Origin: Sphingomonas sp. AP4-R1
GTDB taxonomy: Bacteria > Pseudomonadota > Alphaproteobacteria > Sphingomonadales > Sphingomonadaceae
NCBI RefSeq assembly: GCF_013113735.1
Contig: NZ_CP053346.1
Coordinates: 1-64,000, forward strand
DNA length: 64,000 bases
Direction: 5' to 3'
The notes beneath the pieces were generated by a model. It did not search any database, had not been told where the DNA came from, and saw nothing but the letters and a program-made list of their open reading frames with translations. Shown here piece by piece: positions 9,971-21,109 of this stretch (position 1 is its first letter; each line of letters starts with the position of its first letter). The position numbers and the translations under genes were made by a program.

Positions 9971-11170
9971 TCAGGCACCCCGCAAAGCCGCCCGCCGCTC
10001 GGCGAGCCGCGCATCATAGCGGCCCGACGCAACCGCATGATCGGCGAGCCAGCCCGCCTCCCCCTCCAGCCAATGCTCGACCAGCGCGCCCCATGTCACG
10101 GGCAGTTGCAGCGCATCCCACGCCGCCGCGCCGCCTTCGGACAAGGCAGCGTAGAGCGCCGGCGCCCGCTCCAGCCCCGCCAGCGCATCGGCCAGCGCGC
10201 GCGGGGAGCCGGCCGCGAAGATGCGCGCGCTGCGCCCGTCGACCAGCGCGCCGCGAAACATCGGATGGTCGCTCGCCACCAGCGGCGTGCGGCTGGCCAG
10301 CGCCTCGTAAATGGTGAGCGGCAATCCTTCCGGATATTCATGCCGCGATGGCACGACGACATAGTCCGCCGCCGCCATGATACCCGGCACATCCTCGTTC
10401 GCGACCAGCCCGGCGAAACGCACGACACCGCCGAGCCCGAGCCGCTCCGCCATCGCCGGCAGGTCCGGGGCTTTCACCGCGCCATAGAATGTCGCCTCGG
10501 CGGCGACGCCCTCGCCCCTCAGCAGCGCGACCGCCTCCAGCACATCGCCGACGCCCTTCGCCTCCTCGATCGCGCCGACATAGACGATGCGTGCGGGCCC
10601 GGCCGCGCGAGCCTTGGCCGCGCGATCGTGCGGATTGAACGAGGGTGGCCAATCCCAGGGGATCACCTTGCGCGGCGACGCGCCGATCGAAAGAAGCGAC
10701 AGGCAGGCGTTCAGCCCGTGATTGCCGATCCATTCGACGCGATCATGCGCCAGCAGGCGCGCGAGGCGCCATGCGCGCAGCTTCTCGCGCAAGCCCGCCG
10801 TCTTGAACGAATCGGCGAGCGTGAGCAGCATGGGCAGGCGCTGCGCGATGCCCCACCGGATCAGCCCGGCGACGGGCGTGACGATGCAGAGGCGATCCGG
10901 GCGCGTCGCCGCGACGGCCTGGAGCAGGCGATCGACATCGAGCGGCTCCCCGAGGCCGACATTCACCGCCCGCACGCCATTGGCCAGAACGACATCGGAC
11001 GGTGTATCGCCCAGCGCGCACACGACCGAAACCTGCTCCAGCCGGGCCGCCAGGCTGCCGACGAAATCGACCGAATAACGCTGGGCCTGATAGGTCGCCT
11101 TGCCGCCCGACGCGAAACGCTCGAACGCTTCGCGATAATCGCCGGCATATTGGACGATCGTGAGCCTCAT
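9971..11170 (-). CDS. Glycosyltransferase family 4-type (GT-B fold)
   Basis: The 399-residue protein has the GT-B layout. The C-terminal donor-binding half carries RIVYVGAIEEAKGVGDVLEA and the E-x7-E type motif PSRHEYPEGLPLTIYEAL. The N-terminal half, MRLTIVQYAGDYREAF, is the acceptor side. It probably adds a sugar to an envelope glycan or lipid; donor and acceptor are unknown. I start at 11170, where the ATG overlaps the stop of a short upstream frame (ATGA). That frame encodes MVRVDELEARVAVPAQ and may be the remnant of a lost partner gene. Confidence 0.85.
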   Translation of the reverse strand: MRLTIVQYAGDYREAFERFASGGKATYQAQRYSVDFVGSLAARLEQVSVVCALGDTPSDVVLANGVRAVNVGLGEPLDVDRLLQAVAATRPDRLCIVTPVAGLIRWGIAQRLPMLLTLADSFKTAGLREKLRAWRLARLLAHDRVEWIGNHGLNACLSLLSIGASPRKVIPWDWPPSFNPHDRAAKARAAGPARIVYVGAIEEAKGVGDVLEAVALLRGEGVAAEATFYGAVKAPDLPAMAERLGLGGVVRFAGLVANEDVPGIMAAADYVVVPSRHEYPEGLPLTIYEALASRTPLVASDHPMFRGALVDGRSARIFAAGSPRALADALAGLERAPALYAALSEGGAAAWDALQLPVTWGALVEHWLEGEAGWLADHAVASGRYDARLAERRAALRGA

Positions 11171-11344
11171 TGCGCCGGCACGGCGACGCGCGCTTCCAGC
11201 TCGTCCACGCGAACCATGCCTACTCTCCGCAGCGGCCGGGCATGACGCCGGACCGCGCATCCGGTCGTAAGCCGGGCATGCCGCTTTTCAAGCGCCAAGT
11301 TCGAGCCGATTGCCGGGACGGCCCCTGCACCCCATATGTTCCAC

Positions 11345-13549
<2,205 letters not shown>

Positions 13550-13640
13550 CGGCCGCGCACGGGGCTTTTCCCCGTTAACCCGGTTGTCGCGATTCATCGA
13601 TTATGCAAACAGGCTTGGGGCAATAGCGGGGCGCCGTTGA

Positions 13641-15080
13641 ATGTTGGGGCTAACGGACGCCGTTCGGTCGCAGGTGCTGGTCGTCGATCTGGACGGGACG
13701 CTGATCCGATCGGATCTGCTGATCGAGACGGCTTTCTCGGCGCTGGGCCACAATCCGCGATCGATCCTTCCGATCCTGTCCGCATTCGGCCGGGGCAAGG
13801 CGCAGCTCAAGCAGTGCATCGCCGACGAGGTGAAGAATTTCGATCCGGCGACTTTGCCTTATGATCCCGCCGTCCTCACGCTGATCCGCGACGAGAAGGC
13901 GGCCGGGCGCCGCGTCTATCTCGCATCGGCCAGCAATGAGCGGCTGGTGAAGGCGGTGGCCGATCATCTGCAGTTGTTCGATGGCTGGTTCGGATCCTCC
14001 GCCACCGAAAATCTCAGCGGCAGCGCCAAGAGCCGCCTGCTGGTGGAGCGGTTCGGCGAACAGGGCTTCGACTATGTCGGCAATGATGCGGTCGATCTGA
14101 AGGTCTGGCCACAGGCCTCCCGAGCGATCAGCATTCGCGCGCCGGGCGCCGTGCGGCGGGAACTGGACGCCCGCCACACCAGCGCCGTCCATCTGGAGCA
14201 TGAGAAGACCGGGCTGAAGCCGTGGCTGAAGCTGCTTCGCATCCATCAATATGCGAAGAATGCGCTCGTCTTCCTCGCGCTCGGCACGTCGCACTCCTTC
14301 AATCCGCAATCGGCCCTGCTGTGCCTGCTGGCATTCGTCGCCTTCAGCCTGTGCGCGTCGGCCGTCTATGTGCTGAACGATCTGGTCGATATCGGATCGG
14401 ACCGGCTCCACCCGAGCAAGAAGCGCCGCCCGCTCGCCAGCGGCACGGTGTCGCTGGCGCGCGCGATCATGGCCATCCCGATCCTGTTGGTGGCGGGCTT
14501 CGGCGTGGCGCTGACGGTGTCGCCGTTGTTCGCGGGGGTCGTGCTCGGCTATCTCGCTTTGACGACCGCCTATTCCTTCTCGCTCAAGCGCAAGATGATG
14601 CTGGACGTGGTGGTGCTGGCCTCGCTCTACACGGCGCGCGTGCTGGGCGGCGCGGTGGCGATCCAGGTGCCGGTATCGCAATGGCTGATCGCCTTCGCGA
14701 TGTTCATCTTCACGGCGCTGGCGCTGGTGAAGCGCTACATCGAAATGACCGCGCGACTGGACGCCAGCCTGCCCGATGCCTCCAATCGCAATTATCGCAA
14801 CGACGATATCGACGTGGTGATGGCGATGGCCGCCGCCGCCGGCTTCAACGCGGTGACGGTGCTGGCGCTCTATATCAATTCGGATGCGGTGGGGCCGCTC
14901 TACAAGCGGCCGGAACTGCTGTGGCTCGTCTGCCCGCTGCTGATGTACTGGATCGGCCGCCTGCTGATCCTCGCGCATCGCCGGATGGTGGATGACGATC
15001 CGATCGTGTTCGCGCTGCGCGATCCGATCAGCCGCTGGGTGATCCTCAGCATCCTGATCGTGGCGGCGGTGGCGATCTGA
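13641..15080 (+). CDS. HAD phosphatase-like domain fused to UbiA-family prenyltransferase
   Basis: The 479-residue protein starts with a HAD domain (VVDLDGTLIRSD, nucleophile Asp of DxDGT; later GNDAVDLKVW), covering about residues 1-190. A UbiA membrane domain follows, with NDLVDIGSDRLHPSKKRRPLA matching the NDxxDxxxD prenyl-diphosphate motif, and about eight membrane spans. This fusion resembles enzymes that attach phosphoribose to decaprenyl phosphate, as in mycobacterial arabinan synthesis, with the HAD part removing the phosphate. That function is inferred. The gene overlaps the downstream GtrA gene by one base, pointing to a shared pathway. Confidence 0.85.
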   Translation: MLGLTDAVRSQVLVVDLDGTLIRSDLLIETAFSALGHNPRSILPILSAFGRGKAQLKQCIADEVKNFDPATLPYDPAVLTLIRDEKAAGRRVYLASASNERLVKAVADHLQLFDGWFGSSATENLSGSAKSRLLVERFGEQGFDYVGNDAVDLKVWPQASRAISIRAPGAVRRELDARHTSAVHLEHEKTGLKPWLKLLRIHQYAKNALVFLALGTSHSFNPQSALLCLLAFVAFSLCASAVYVLNDLVDIGSDRLHPSKKRRPLASGTVSLARAIMAIPILLVAGFGVALTVSPLFAGVVLGYLALTTAYSFSLKRKMMLDVVVLASLYTARVLGGAVAIQVPVSQWLIAFAMFIFTALALVKRYIEMTARLDASLPDASNRNYRNDDIDVVMAMAAAAGFNAVTVLALYINSDAVGPLYKRPELLWLVCPLLMYWIGRLLILAHRRMVDDDPIVFALRDPISRWVILSILIVAAVAI

Positions 15081-15523
15081 TGGCCCTCGCCGACACGCTT
15101 CGCACGCTCTGGGGCTCCGGCCTCGCGCGCCAGTTCCGCAGCTTCGCCGCGATCGGCCTGCTGGCGGTGGCGACGCATTACAGCGTGTTCCTGGCGCTGC
15201 TGACCTGGGGCGGGATGCCGCCCGTCGCCGCCACCACGATCGGCTTTCTGTCGGGCGGCGTGGTCAGCTACGCATTCAACCAGTGGCTGACCTTCACGGA
15301 CCGGCCGCACCTGCTGCGCGGGCTCGCCACCTTCTTCGCGCTCATCTCGATCGGGGCGGTGTTCAACGCGCTGATCTTCGGCGGACTCGTCCGCATCGGC
15401 GTCCACTATCTGCTGGCGCAGGCGGCGGCGACGGGCCTCGTCCTGTTCTGGAATTTCTTCGTCTCGCGCACCTTCGTGTTCAAGGCGCGCAGCCCGTCAC
15501 CCACGCCCGTCGCACCGTCCTGA
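15080..15523 (+). CDS. GtrA family membrane protein
   Basis: The 147-residue protein has four hydrophobic segments and the family pattern FxxIGxxA...FNxxxTF, seen here as FAAIGLLAVATHYSVF, FLSGGVVSYAFNQWLTF and FWNFFVSRTFVFK. GtrA proteins are thought to flip or help transfer polyprenyl-phosphate-linked sugars across the inner membrane. It is translationally coupled (TGATG) to the HAD-UbiA gene, so the pair may make and translocate a polyprenyl-phosphate sugar. Confidence 0.9.
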   Translation: MALADTLRTLWGSGLARQFRSFAAIGLLAVATHYSVFLALLTWGGMPPVAATTIGFLSGGVVSYAFNQWLTFTDRPHLLRGLATFFALISIGAVFNALIFGGLVRIGVHYLLAQAAATGLVLFWNFFVSRTFVFKARSPSPTPVAPS

Positions 15524-15551
15524 GGGGCCCGCCTGACAGTGGCGAGCCCCT
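15522..15551. terminator. Bidirectional terminator hairpin between gtrA and a convergent gene
   Basis: GAGGGGC (15522-15528) pairs with GCCCCTC (15545-15551), with an inner CGCC/GGCG stem. It overlaps the GtrA stop codon and ends just before the stop of the convergent gene at 15559. Confidence 0.65.
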
Positions 15552-15558
15552 CCCCGGA

Positions 15559-16203
15559 TCAGGCGGCGAAACGGACCGCGGCGGGCTTGCGGCGGTAGGA
15601 CAGGCCGACCAGGCCGAAGCCGAGGATCATCATCATCCACGTCGCGGCCTCCGGCACGGCGGCAGCCGCATCGCCCGTCCACGAAAGCGTGTAGCTGAAG
15701 TCGGCCGGCAGATCGTTGCCCTGCGAGAAGGTGGTGATCGTGGCGAAGCGCTCACCGGCGAGCAGTTCGCTGCCGGCATCGGCCGTGTAGGTGATCGCCG
15801 TGCCCGCCGCGTTCACCGACGCATTCCAGACCGACAGGATCGAGCCGTCCGCCGCAAACGTCTCGAAATAATTGCCGAAGTTGCGGTCCAGCGGAAGGAT
15901 CATGTCGGTCGAACCGGTGATCGTCAGCGTGAACGAGGTGGCGTTCGCAAGGCCGCTGCCGGTCGGATCGAACAGCACCTGCTGCGTATCGTCGGCCTGA
16001 TGGCCGGCCGTCTCCTGAAACTGCACCAGACCACCGCCGCTGGGGCCGGTGACATAGGTGCCGCCCAGCGGATCGGTGCCGCCCGGAATGCCACCGTCGA
16101 ACGTCACGACGGTCGCCTGTGCGGCGAACGGCGCGAGCGCCATCATCGCCGGTGCTAGAAACATGGAAGCTTTACGCGAAACGCTTTTCTTCGACACGGT
16201 CAT
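15559..16203 (-). CDS. Secreted protein with PEPxxWA-CTERM-like sorting signal
   Basis: The 214-residue protein has a signal peptide ending near FAAQA, a beta-rich central region without recognised catalytic motifs, and a C-terminal tripartite signal VPEAATWMMMILGFGLVGLS followed by RRK. This is the sphingomonad PEPxxWA-CTERM arrangement (motif, membrane helix, basic tail), though here the motif is PEAATW, with Ala replacing the second Pro. Such signals direct processing by an exosortase-type enzyme, usually for surface or biofilm proteins. It is 113 bases downstream of lolD on the same strand and probably has its own promoter. Confidence 0.85.
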   Translation of the reverse strand: MTVSKKSVSRKASMFLAPAMMALAPFAAQATVVTFDGGIPGGTDPLGGTYVTGPSGGGLVQFQETAGHQADDTQQVLFDPTGSGLANATSFTLTITGSTDMILPLDRNFGNYFETFAADGSILSVWNASVNAAGTAITYTADAGSELLAGERFATITTFSQGNDLPADFSYTLSWTGDAAAAVPEAATWMMMILGFGLVGLSYRRKPAAVRFAA

Positions 16204-16316
16204 GCTGCGGGTCCCTTCGGATAATTCGCAGTTAACCGCGTAAAAAGAAGATCATGACGCGCCCGTGACGGTTCAATTTCAGCGACGGCCGGGTGCGATG
16301 AGGCGACGGCTGGGCG

Positions 16317-17009
16317 CTATGAATTGTTAACCATGTGTTGCTGAAGCGTGCCTTCGTGCAACCGCACGACCCGGTCCATCTGCGCGGCGAGCCGCTCGTT
16401 ATGCGTGGCGATCAGCGCGGCCGCACCCTCGCCGCGCACGAGTCGCACGAATTCGGCCAGCACCCGATCGGCGGTGGCCTCGTCGAGATTGCCGGTCGGC
16501 TCGTCCGCCAGCACCAGCAAGGGCCGGTTGGCGAGCGCGCGGGCGACGGCCACGCGCTGCTGCTCGCCGCCCGACAGCGCCGCCGGGCGGTGATCGAGAC
16601 GTTCGGCCAGCCCCAGCGTCGACAGCAGATCGTTCGCGCGCGTCTCCGCCGCGTCCTTGGCCGTGCCGCGCACCAACTGGGGCAGCACGACATTCTCGGT
16701 CGCGGTGAAATCGGGCAGCAGATGGTGAAATTGATAGACGAAGCCGAGCGTATCGCGACGCAGCCGCGTGCGGCCCTTGTCGTCGAGCGAGGCGGCCTCG
16801 ACGCCGCCGATCCGGATCGAGCCCTCGAAGCCGCCTTCCAGCAGGCCCACCGCCTGCAGCATGGTCGACTTGCCCGAGCCCGAGGGGCCGAGCAACGCGA
16901 CGATCTCGCCAGCTTGCACGGAGAGATCGACCCCACGCAGCACGTGGATCGTCTTTCCGCCCTGCGTGAACGAGCGCGCCAGCCCCGTCGTGCCCAACAC
17001 CTCACTCAT
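16317..17009 (-). CDS. lolD: Lipoprotein-releasing ABC transporter, ATP-binding subunit
   Basis: The 230-residue ATPase powers release of outer-membrane lipoproteins from the inner membrane to LolA. Walker A is GPSGSGKST, the Q-loop region [17 protein letters not shown], the signature [15 protein letters not shown] and Walker [14 protein letters not shown]. The [10 protein letters not shown](x)A(x)ENV string is a LolD hallmark separating it from MacB and FtsE. Its start overlaps the end of the lolC-type permease gene by eight bases. Confidence 0.95.
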   Translation of the reverse strand: MSEVLGTTGLARSFTQGGKTIHVLRGVDLSVQAGEIVALLGPSGSGKSTMLQAVGLLEGGFEGSIRIGGVEAASLDDKGRTRLRRDTLGFVYQFHHLLPDFTATENVVLPQLVRGTAKDAAETRANDLLSTLGLAERLDHRPAALSGGEQQRVAVARALANRPLLVLADEPTGNLDEATADRVLAEFVRLVRGEGAAALIATHNERLAAQMDRVVRLHEGTLQQHMVNNS

Positions 17010-18249
17010 AACGCAGCACCTGAACGGGATCGGTCCGCGCCGCGCGCAGCGCCGGATAGAGGGTGAAGAGCAGAGACATCACCATCGTCAGCACGATCAC
17101 CGCCACCACCTCGAACGGATCGGTGCGCGACGGCAATTCGGTGAGGAAGCGGATCGAGGGATCCCACAGATTCTGCCCCGTCAGCAGCTGGACGAGGTTC
17201 ACCACGCCCTGCCGGTAGTAGAGGAAGATCGCCGCCAGGATCAGCCCGCCGATCGTGCCGAGCGCCCCGATCGTAAGCCCCACCGTGACGAAGATCCGCA
17301 CCATCGAGGATCGATCCGCGCCCACCGTGCGCAGGATCGCGATGTCGCGCGTCTTGGCGCGCACCAGCATGATCAGCGACGAGAGGATATTGAAGGCGGC
17401 GACGACGATGATGATCGAGAGCACGATGAACATCGTCACGCGCTCCACCTGCAGCGCCTCGAACAAACTCGCATTCATCTGGCGCCAGTCGCGCACCTCG
17501 GCCACGCCCTTCGCGGCGACGGCGACGGGCTTCAGGATCTGCTCGACGCGATCGGCATCCACCGTCTGCACCTCGACCATGCCGACCGCATCGCCCAGCA
17601 TCAGCAGGGTCTGCGCGTCCGCGATGGGCATGACGACGAAGGCGTTGTCATAATCATAGATGCCGACTTCGAACACGGCCGCCACCCGATAGGAGACGAT
17701 GCGCGGCACCGTGCCGAAGGGCGAAGCCTCACCCGCCGGGCTGATCAGGCTGATGTCGCCGCCGACGCCCACGCCCAGTTGCTCGGCCAGCCGCGCGCCG
17801 ATGGCGACGGTGCCGGAGCCGGGCACGACCTGCCTGATATCCCCCGCGACGACCTTGCCGCCGATCTGCGGACCCTGGATATCCGGCTCGCGCATGCCGC
17901 GCACCAGCACGCCTTCGACACGGCCGGCGGCGCTCGCCATCAAGGGCTGCTCGATCAAAGGCACGGCCGAGGTGACGCCCGGCGTCTTCTGCGCTACGTC
18001 GACGATGCGGCGCCAGTCGGGCAATTTGCCGTCATAGCCCTGGATCACGGCATGGCCGTTCAGCGCGGTTGTCTTGTCGAACAGTTCCGCACGGAAGCCG
18101 TTCATCACGCTCATCACCACGACGAGCGCGGCCACGCCCAGCATCACGCCCGTCAGCGCGAAGCCGACCACCACCGCGATGATCCCCTCGCCCTTGCCGG
18201 GCCACAGGTATCGGCGCGCGATCATGCGTTCGTACGGGTTCAGGAACAT
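17002..18249 (-). CDS. lolC: Lipoprotein-releasing ABC transporter, LolC/LolE-type permease
   Basis: The 415-residue permease has one membrane span near residues 22-48 ([20 protein letters not shown]), a large periplasmic domain, and three C-terminal spans ending in [20 protein letters not shown], the MacB/LolCE FtsX-type tail. The N-terminal [12 protein letters not shown] and [12 protein letters not shown] are standard for LolC/LolE. Only one permease gene is present, as is normal in alphaproteobacteria, where a single LolF-like homodimer probably replaces LolC plus LolE. It lies downstream of proS across a repeat and overlaps lolD. Confidence 0.94.
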   Translation of the reverse strand: MFLNPYERMIARRYLWPGKGEGIIAVVVGFALTGVMLGVAALVVVMSVMNGFRAELFDKTTALNGHAVIQGYDGKLPDWRRIVDVAQKTPGVTSAVPLIEQPLMASAAGRVEGVLVRGMREPDIQGPQIGGKVVAGDIRQVVPGSGTVAIGARLAEQLGVGVGGDISLISPAGEASPFGTVPRIVSYRVAAVFEVGIYDYDNAFVVMPIADAQTLLMLGDAVGMVEVQTVDADRVEQILKPVAVAAKGVAEVRDWRQMNASLFEALQVERVTMFIVLSIIIVVAAFNILSSLIMLVRAKTRDIAILRTVGADRSSMVRIFVTVGLTIGALGTIGGLILAAIFLYYRQGVVNLVQLLTGQNLWDPSIRFLTELPSRTDPFEVVAVIVLTMVMSLLFTLYPALRAARTDPVQVLRYE

Positions 18250-18269
18250 GGCGTTGCCCGCAAAATCCC

Positions 18270-18374
18270 GTCATGCTGAACTCGTTTCAGCATCCATGAC
18301 CCGACCGGTCCGCACAGGACTCGCGTACGAGGAAGCTCCCGGTCGATGGATCCTGAAACAAGTTCAGGATGACG
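18270..18374. repeat. Intergenic palindromic repeat, family B (copy 1)
   Basis: The left arm GTCATGCTGAACTCGTTTCA and the right arm TGAAACAAGTTCAGGATGAC are near-perfect inverted repeats around about 60 variable bases. It occupies the gap between proS and the lolC gene. Further copies lie at 20281-20373 and 25758-25849. Confidence 0.85.
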
Positions 18375-18382
18375 AAAGAAGA

Positions 18383-19696
18383 TCATCCGCTGACCTTCGC
18401 CAGCGCATCCTCGGGCGACAGTTCGACCTTCTCGCCGGTCGCACGCCGCTTCAGCTCGACCACGCCGGAGGCCAGCCCCTTGGGGCCGATCACGATCTGC
18501 CAGGGCAGGCCGATCAGATCCATCGTGGCGAACTTGGCGCCGCCGCGCTCGTCGCGATCGTCATAGAGCACCTCGACGCCCGCCGCCTGCAGCCTGGCAT
18601 AGAGATCGTCCGCCGCCGCCGCGCAGGCGGGATCGTCCGCGCGCATGTTGATGAGGCCGACCGCGTAAGGCGCGACCGCATCGGGCCAGATGATGCCCTT
18701 GTCGTCATGGCTCGCCTCGATGATCGCGCCCATCAGGCGCGACACGCCGATGCCGTAGCTGCCCATCTGCGGCACGACCTCGGTGCCCTCCGGCCCCTGC
18801 ACCTTCAGCCCCATCGCGGCCGAATATTTGGTGCCGAAATAGAAGATGTGGCCCACTTCGATGCCGCGCGACGTGCAGAGATCCTCGCCCGCCTCGCGCT
18901 CGCGGCCCTCGTCGCGCTTCTCGTCGGTCGCCGCATAATCGGCGGTGAGGCTGGACACGAAATTCTGGAGCGCGACCGCATCGTCCGCATCCACGTCCAG
19001 CACGCGATCCTGCTCCCAGGCAGTGTGGTAGAAGACCTCGCTCTCGCCGGTGGGCGCCAGCACGATGAATTCGTGGCTCAGATCGCCGCCGATCGGGCCG
19101 GTGTCGGCCTGCATCGGGATCGCGCGCAGGCCCATGCGCTTGTAGGTGCGCAGGTAAGCGACGAACATGCGATTATAGCTGTGGCGCGCGCCCGCCTCGT
19201 CCAGATCGAACGAGTAAGCGTCCTTCATCAGGAATTCGCGGCCACGCATCACGCCGAAGCGGGGGCGCACCTCGTCCCGGAACTTCCACTGGATATGGTA
19301 GAGCGTGCGCGGCAGATCGCGATAGGAGCGGGCCGCGTCGCGGAAGATCGAGGTGATCATCTCCTCGTTCGTGGGGCCGTAGAGGATTTCGCGATCGTGG
19401 CGATCGGTGATGCGCAGCATCTCCGGGCCATAAGCATCGTAGCGCCCCGATTCGCGCCACAGATCGGCCGACTGCAGCGTGGGCATCAGCAATTCGATCG
19501 CACCCGCGCGATCCTGTTCTTCCCGAACAATGTTGGCGATCTTCTGCAGCACGCGATTGCCGAGCGGCAGCCAGGCATAGATTCCGGCGGCGGTCTGGCG
19601 GACGAGGCCCGCCCGCAACATCAGCTTGTGGCTGACGATCTGCGCCTCGGCGGGCGATTCCTTCATGACGGGCAGGAAATAGCGGGAAAGGCGCAT
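18383..19696 (-). CDS. proS: Prolyl-tRNA synthetase (short alphaproteobacterial form)
   Basis: The 437-residue class II synthetase charges tRNA-Pro. Class II motif 2 is in [27 protein letters not shown] sequence (residues about 135-160) and motif 3 in [15 protein letters not shown]. The internal editing insertion (INS) of the longer E. coli enzyme is missing, as is usual for alphaproteobacteria. The C-terminal anticodon-binding domain is present ([11 protein letters not shown] onward). I start at 19696 ([10 protein letters not shown]); an ATG two codons upstream is also possible. Downstream lie lolC and lolD in the conserved order. Confidence 0.96.
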   Translation of the reverse strand: MRLSRYFLPVMKESPAEAQIVSHKLMLRAGLVRQTAAGIYAWLPLGNRVLQKIANIVREEQDRAGAIELLMPTLQSADLWRESGRYDAYGPEMLRITDRHDREILYGPTNEEMITSIFRDAARSYRDLPRTLYHIQWKFRDEVRPRFGVMRGREFLMKDAYSFDLDEAGARHSYNRMFVAYLRTYKRMGLRAIPMQADTGPIGGDLSHEFIVLAPTGESEVFYHTAWEQDRVLDVDADDAVALQNFVSSLTADYAATDEKRDEGREREAGEDLCTSRGIEVGHIFYFGTKYSAAMGLKVQGPEGTEVVPQMGSYGIGVSRLMGAIIEASHDDKGIIWPDAVAPYAVGLINMRADDPACAAAADDLYARLQAAGVEVLYDDRDERGGAKFATMDLIGLPWQIVIGPKGLASGVVELKRRATGEKVELSPEDALAKVSG

Positions 19697-19877
19697 GATC
19701 ATCCGAACGGTGGGGAATTGGAAAGGCGCTGCTTAGAGCCTGATCGCCCCGTGTGGAAGCACATGTCCGCGGATGACAGGCGTGTGCGCTTATGTTGCGC
19801 GGAAAACACAGGGTGCGGCCTTTCGTATCGTTAGCCTCTCATTCACCATGACAAGCCCGCAAACACTCCGCTAACCA

Positions 19878-20036
19878 ATGCCCACGGACAACGGCCAAAG
19901 GCTAGGGTTCGGGGAGGCTACGGCCCCGCACGGCGTGAAGCCGGAGCGAGCGGGCCGGGCACAGATCGGGGGCTGACGAGCGATCGTCACGCAGGCGCCC
20001 GGATCACCTCAAAAGGGGTGGTCCGGGCGTTTGCTT
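19878..20036 (+). ncRNA. Candidate small RNA or leader with a 32-codon frame
   Basis: Within 160 bases there are the hairpins CGGGG/CCCCG near 19918-19928, CCGG/CCGG near 19941-19958 and the perfect TGACGA-GCGA-TCGTCA at about 19973-19988, then a strong terminator. The same stretch also has an open frame of 32 codons (MPTDNGQRLGF...RAQIGG) ending at 19976, with only a poor ribosome binding site. No upstream gene on this strand explains the terminator, so an independent transcript is likely. Identity as RNA gene or small protein gene is undecided. Confidence 0.35.
19996..20036 (+). terminator. Orphan intrinsic terminator
   Basis: CGCCCGGATCACC (19996-20008) pairs with GGTGGTCCGGGCG (20017-20029), with one G-T pair, around an eight-base loop; it is followed by TTTGCTTTT. 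This is one of the clearest intrinsic terminators in the window, yet no annotated plus-strand gene precedes it. Confidence 0.8.
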
Positions 20037-20112
20037 TTACAGGCCCCGGCTTAATCCCGGATGACGGGCACAACCACGTTATTCCCGCGTTCTTCCCGAA
20101 ACGAGGAGACGC

Positions 20113-20241
20113 ATGATGGCCAGCCAGCCCCCTGTCCCGGACAGCCCCGTGCCGGGCCCGATCGACGATCCCATTCCCACGCCGGTCGATCCCATACCGG
20201 CCGAGCCGAGCGATCCGGTCATCCCCGCGCTGCCGGTCTAG
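20113..20241 (+). CDS. Small proline-rich protein (42 residues)
   Basis: The frame encodes MMASQPPVPDSPVPGPIDDP and continues with repeated proline dipeptides (IPTPVDPIPAEPSDPVIPALPV). It has a strong ribosome binding site, GAGGAG, six bases upstream of the ATG, which is the main reason to accept it. About a third of residues are proline and there is no signal peptide or membrane segment, so it is probably an unstructured cytoplasmic peptide. It lies between the orphan terminator and a family B repeat. Function unknown. Confidence 0.55.
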   Translation: MMASQPPVPDSPVPGPIDDPIPTPVDPIPAEPSDPVIPALPV

Positions 20242-20280
20242 CGGCGATCGGTCGCATGGTCTGCATCTTTCCCCGAAATT

Positions 20281-20373
20281 GTCATGCTGAACTCGTTTCA
20301 GCATCCATGACCCGACCGTTTACGCTCGATGCGACGGTCGGGTCATGGACCCTGCAACGAGTTCAGGGTGACG
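20281..20373. repeat. Intergenic palindromic repeat, family B (copy 2)
   Basis: Arms GTCATGCTGAACTCGTTTCA and TGCAACGAGTTCAGGGTGAC are inverted repeats enclosing an inner CGACCGT/ACGGTCG stem. It follows the small proline-rich gene. Confidence 0.85.
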
Positions 20374-20481
20374 GCATTTTGATCGGTAGGCCGGCATCGG
20401 GCCAGGCATGACCGGCCAGCCATGTTCTCAAGCAACCGCGCCCTTCACCCGGCCTTAACCCCGCCGCGGCATCCTCTAGCC

Positions 20482-20658
20482 ATGATACCGCTTCGCTGGA
20501 TCTTCCGCAGCCGCTGGGCCGCGCTCGTCTGGGCCGGGGGCATCTGCTTTTCGGCGGTGCAGTTCGCCGGTGGCGATCATGCCAAGGTGGACGCCGGCCA
20601 GTCCGCCGACAGCGCCAAGGCGATCGCCAGCGCGCTCAACGCCGAAGATCCCGAATAA
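20482..20658 (+). CDS. Small membrane-anchored protein (58 residues)
   Basis: The frame begins MIPLRWIFRSRWAALVWAGG, with basic residues followed by a single hydrophobic segment to about residue 28, then a short polar tail rich in Ala, Asp and Lys ending NAEDPE. This suggests an N-in inner-membrane peptide or an uncleaved signal anchor. An in-frame ATG at 20422 would extend it, but the added sequence lacks the basic-hydrophobic start. I do not recognise a family. Convergent with the ArsR gene. Confidence 0.5.
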   Translation: MIPLRWIFRSRWAALVWAGGICFSAVQFAGGDHAKVDAGQSADSAKAIASALNAEDPE

Positions 20659-20680
20659 GCCGAACACCCTCCGGCGGGTC

Positions 20681-21052
20681 TCACCCCGCCGATGCTTCGC
20701 CCACCGTTCCGCCATCCGGCGCGCACGCCTTGTCGCGCGCATAACTGTCCAGGATCGCCGGGATCAGGCCAGGAAAGCGCTTTTCCACCTCGCACAGGCG
20801 CGAGGCGTTGCGGATCTCCACGCCGTGCCGCTCGGAGCGGATCAGCCCCGCCTCACGCAGCACCTTGAAATGCTGCGACAGCGACGATTTCGGAATCAGC
20901 CGATCGCCGACCATGGCGAAGGACGAGCAATTCTGGATGCACGTCCCGCCCGCAATCCCCGCGAAAATCCCCGCCCTGACCGGATCGGACAGAGCGTGGA
21001 GGATCGCCTCGGGGCGCACATCCTCCACGGAGGGATGAAACAGCGGTCTCAT
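20681..21052 (-). CDS. ArsR/SmtB-family transcriptional regulator
   Basis: The 123-residue protein has the winged-helix core LHALSDPVRAGIF...LIPKSSLSQHFKVLREAGLI, with recognition helix SSLSQHFKVLREAG, and RSERHGVEIRN as the wing. Three cysteines (residues about 38, 42 and 87) could bind metal or sense redox state, but no classic ELCVCDL metal motif is present, so the effector is unknown. The gene is divergent from an SDR dehydrogenase gene, and a palindrome in the shared gap is the likely operator. It probably represses itself and the SDR gene. Confidence 0.9.
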   Translation of the reverse strand: MRPLFHPSVEDVRPEAILHALSDPVRAGIFAGIAGGTCIQNCSSFAMVGDRLIPKSSLSQHFKVLREAGLIRSERHGVEIRNASRLCEVEKRFPGLIPAILDSYARDKACAPDGGTVGEASAG

Positions 21053-21086
21053 TTTTTTTACTTAGGGGGGCTTGATCGCCGGTTCA

Positions 21087-21109
21087 ATAGTTCCAACTTT
21101 CCGAACTAT
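21087..21109. promoter_or_regulatory. Putative ArsR-type operator between divergent genes
   Basis: ATAGTTC (21087-21093) and GAACTAT (21103-21109) form a perfect inverted repeat with a nine-base spacer, centred in the 108-base gap between the ArsR and SDR genes. Position and symmetry fit a dimeric winged-helix repressor. Confidence 0.6.

Larger units (their letters stand above)
19697..20112. other. 416-base gap upstream of proS with a candidate structured RNA
   Basis: This divergent gap should hold the proS promoter on the minus strand. On the plus strand there is a short frame at 19878-19976 (32 codons starting MPTDNGQRLGF) and a run of hairpins ending in an intrinsic terminator at 19996-20036. 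No tRNA or known RNA motif was recognised. Confidence 0.5.

Noticed and set aside
13559..13575. Terminator after uvrB (ACGGGG/CCCCGT)
   Set aside because: The stem is only six bases with no T tract; it may be chance in high-GC DNA.
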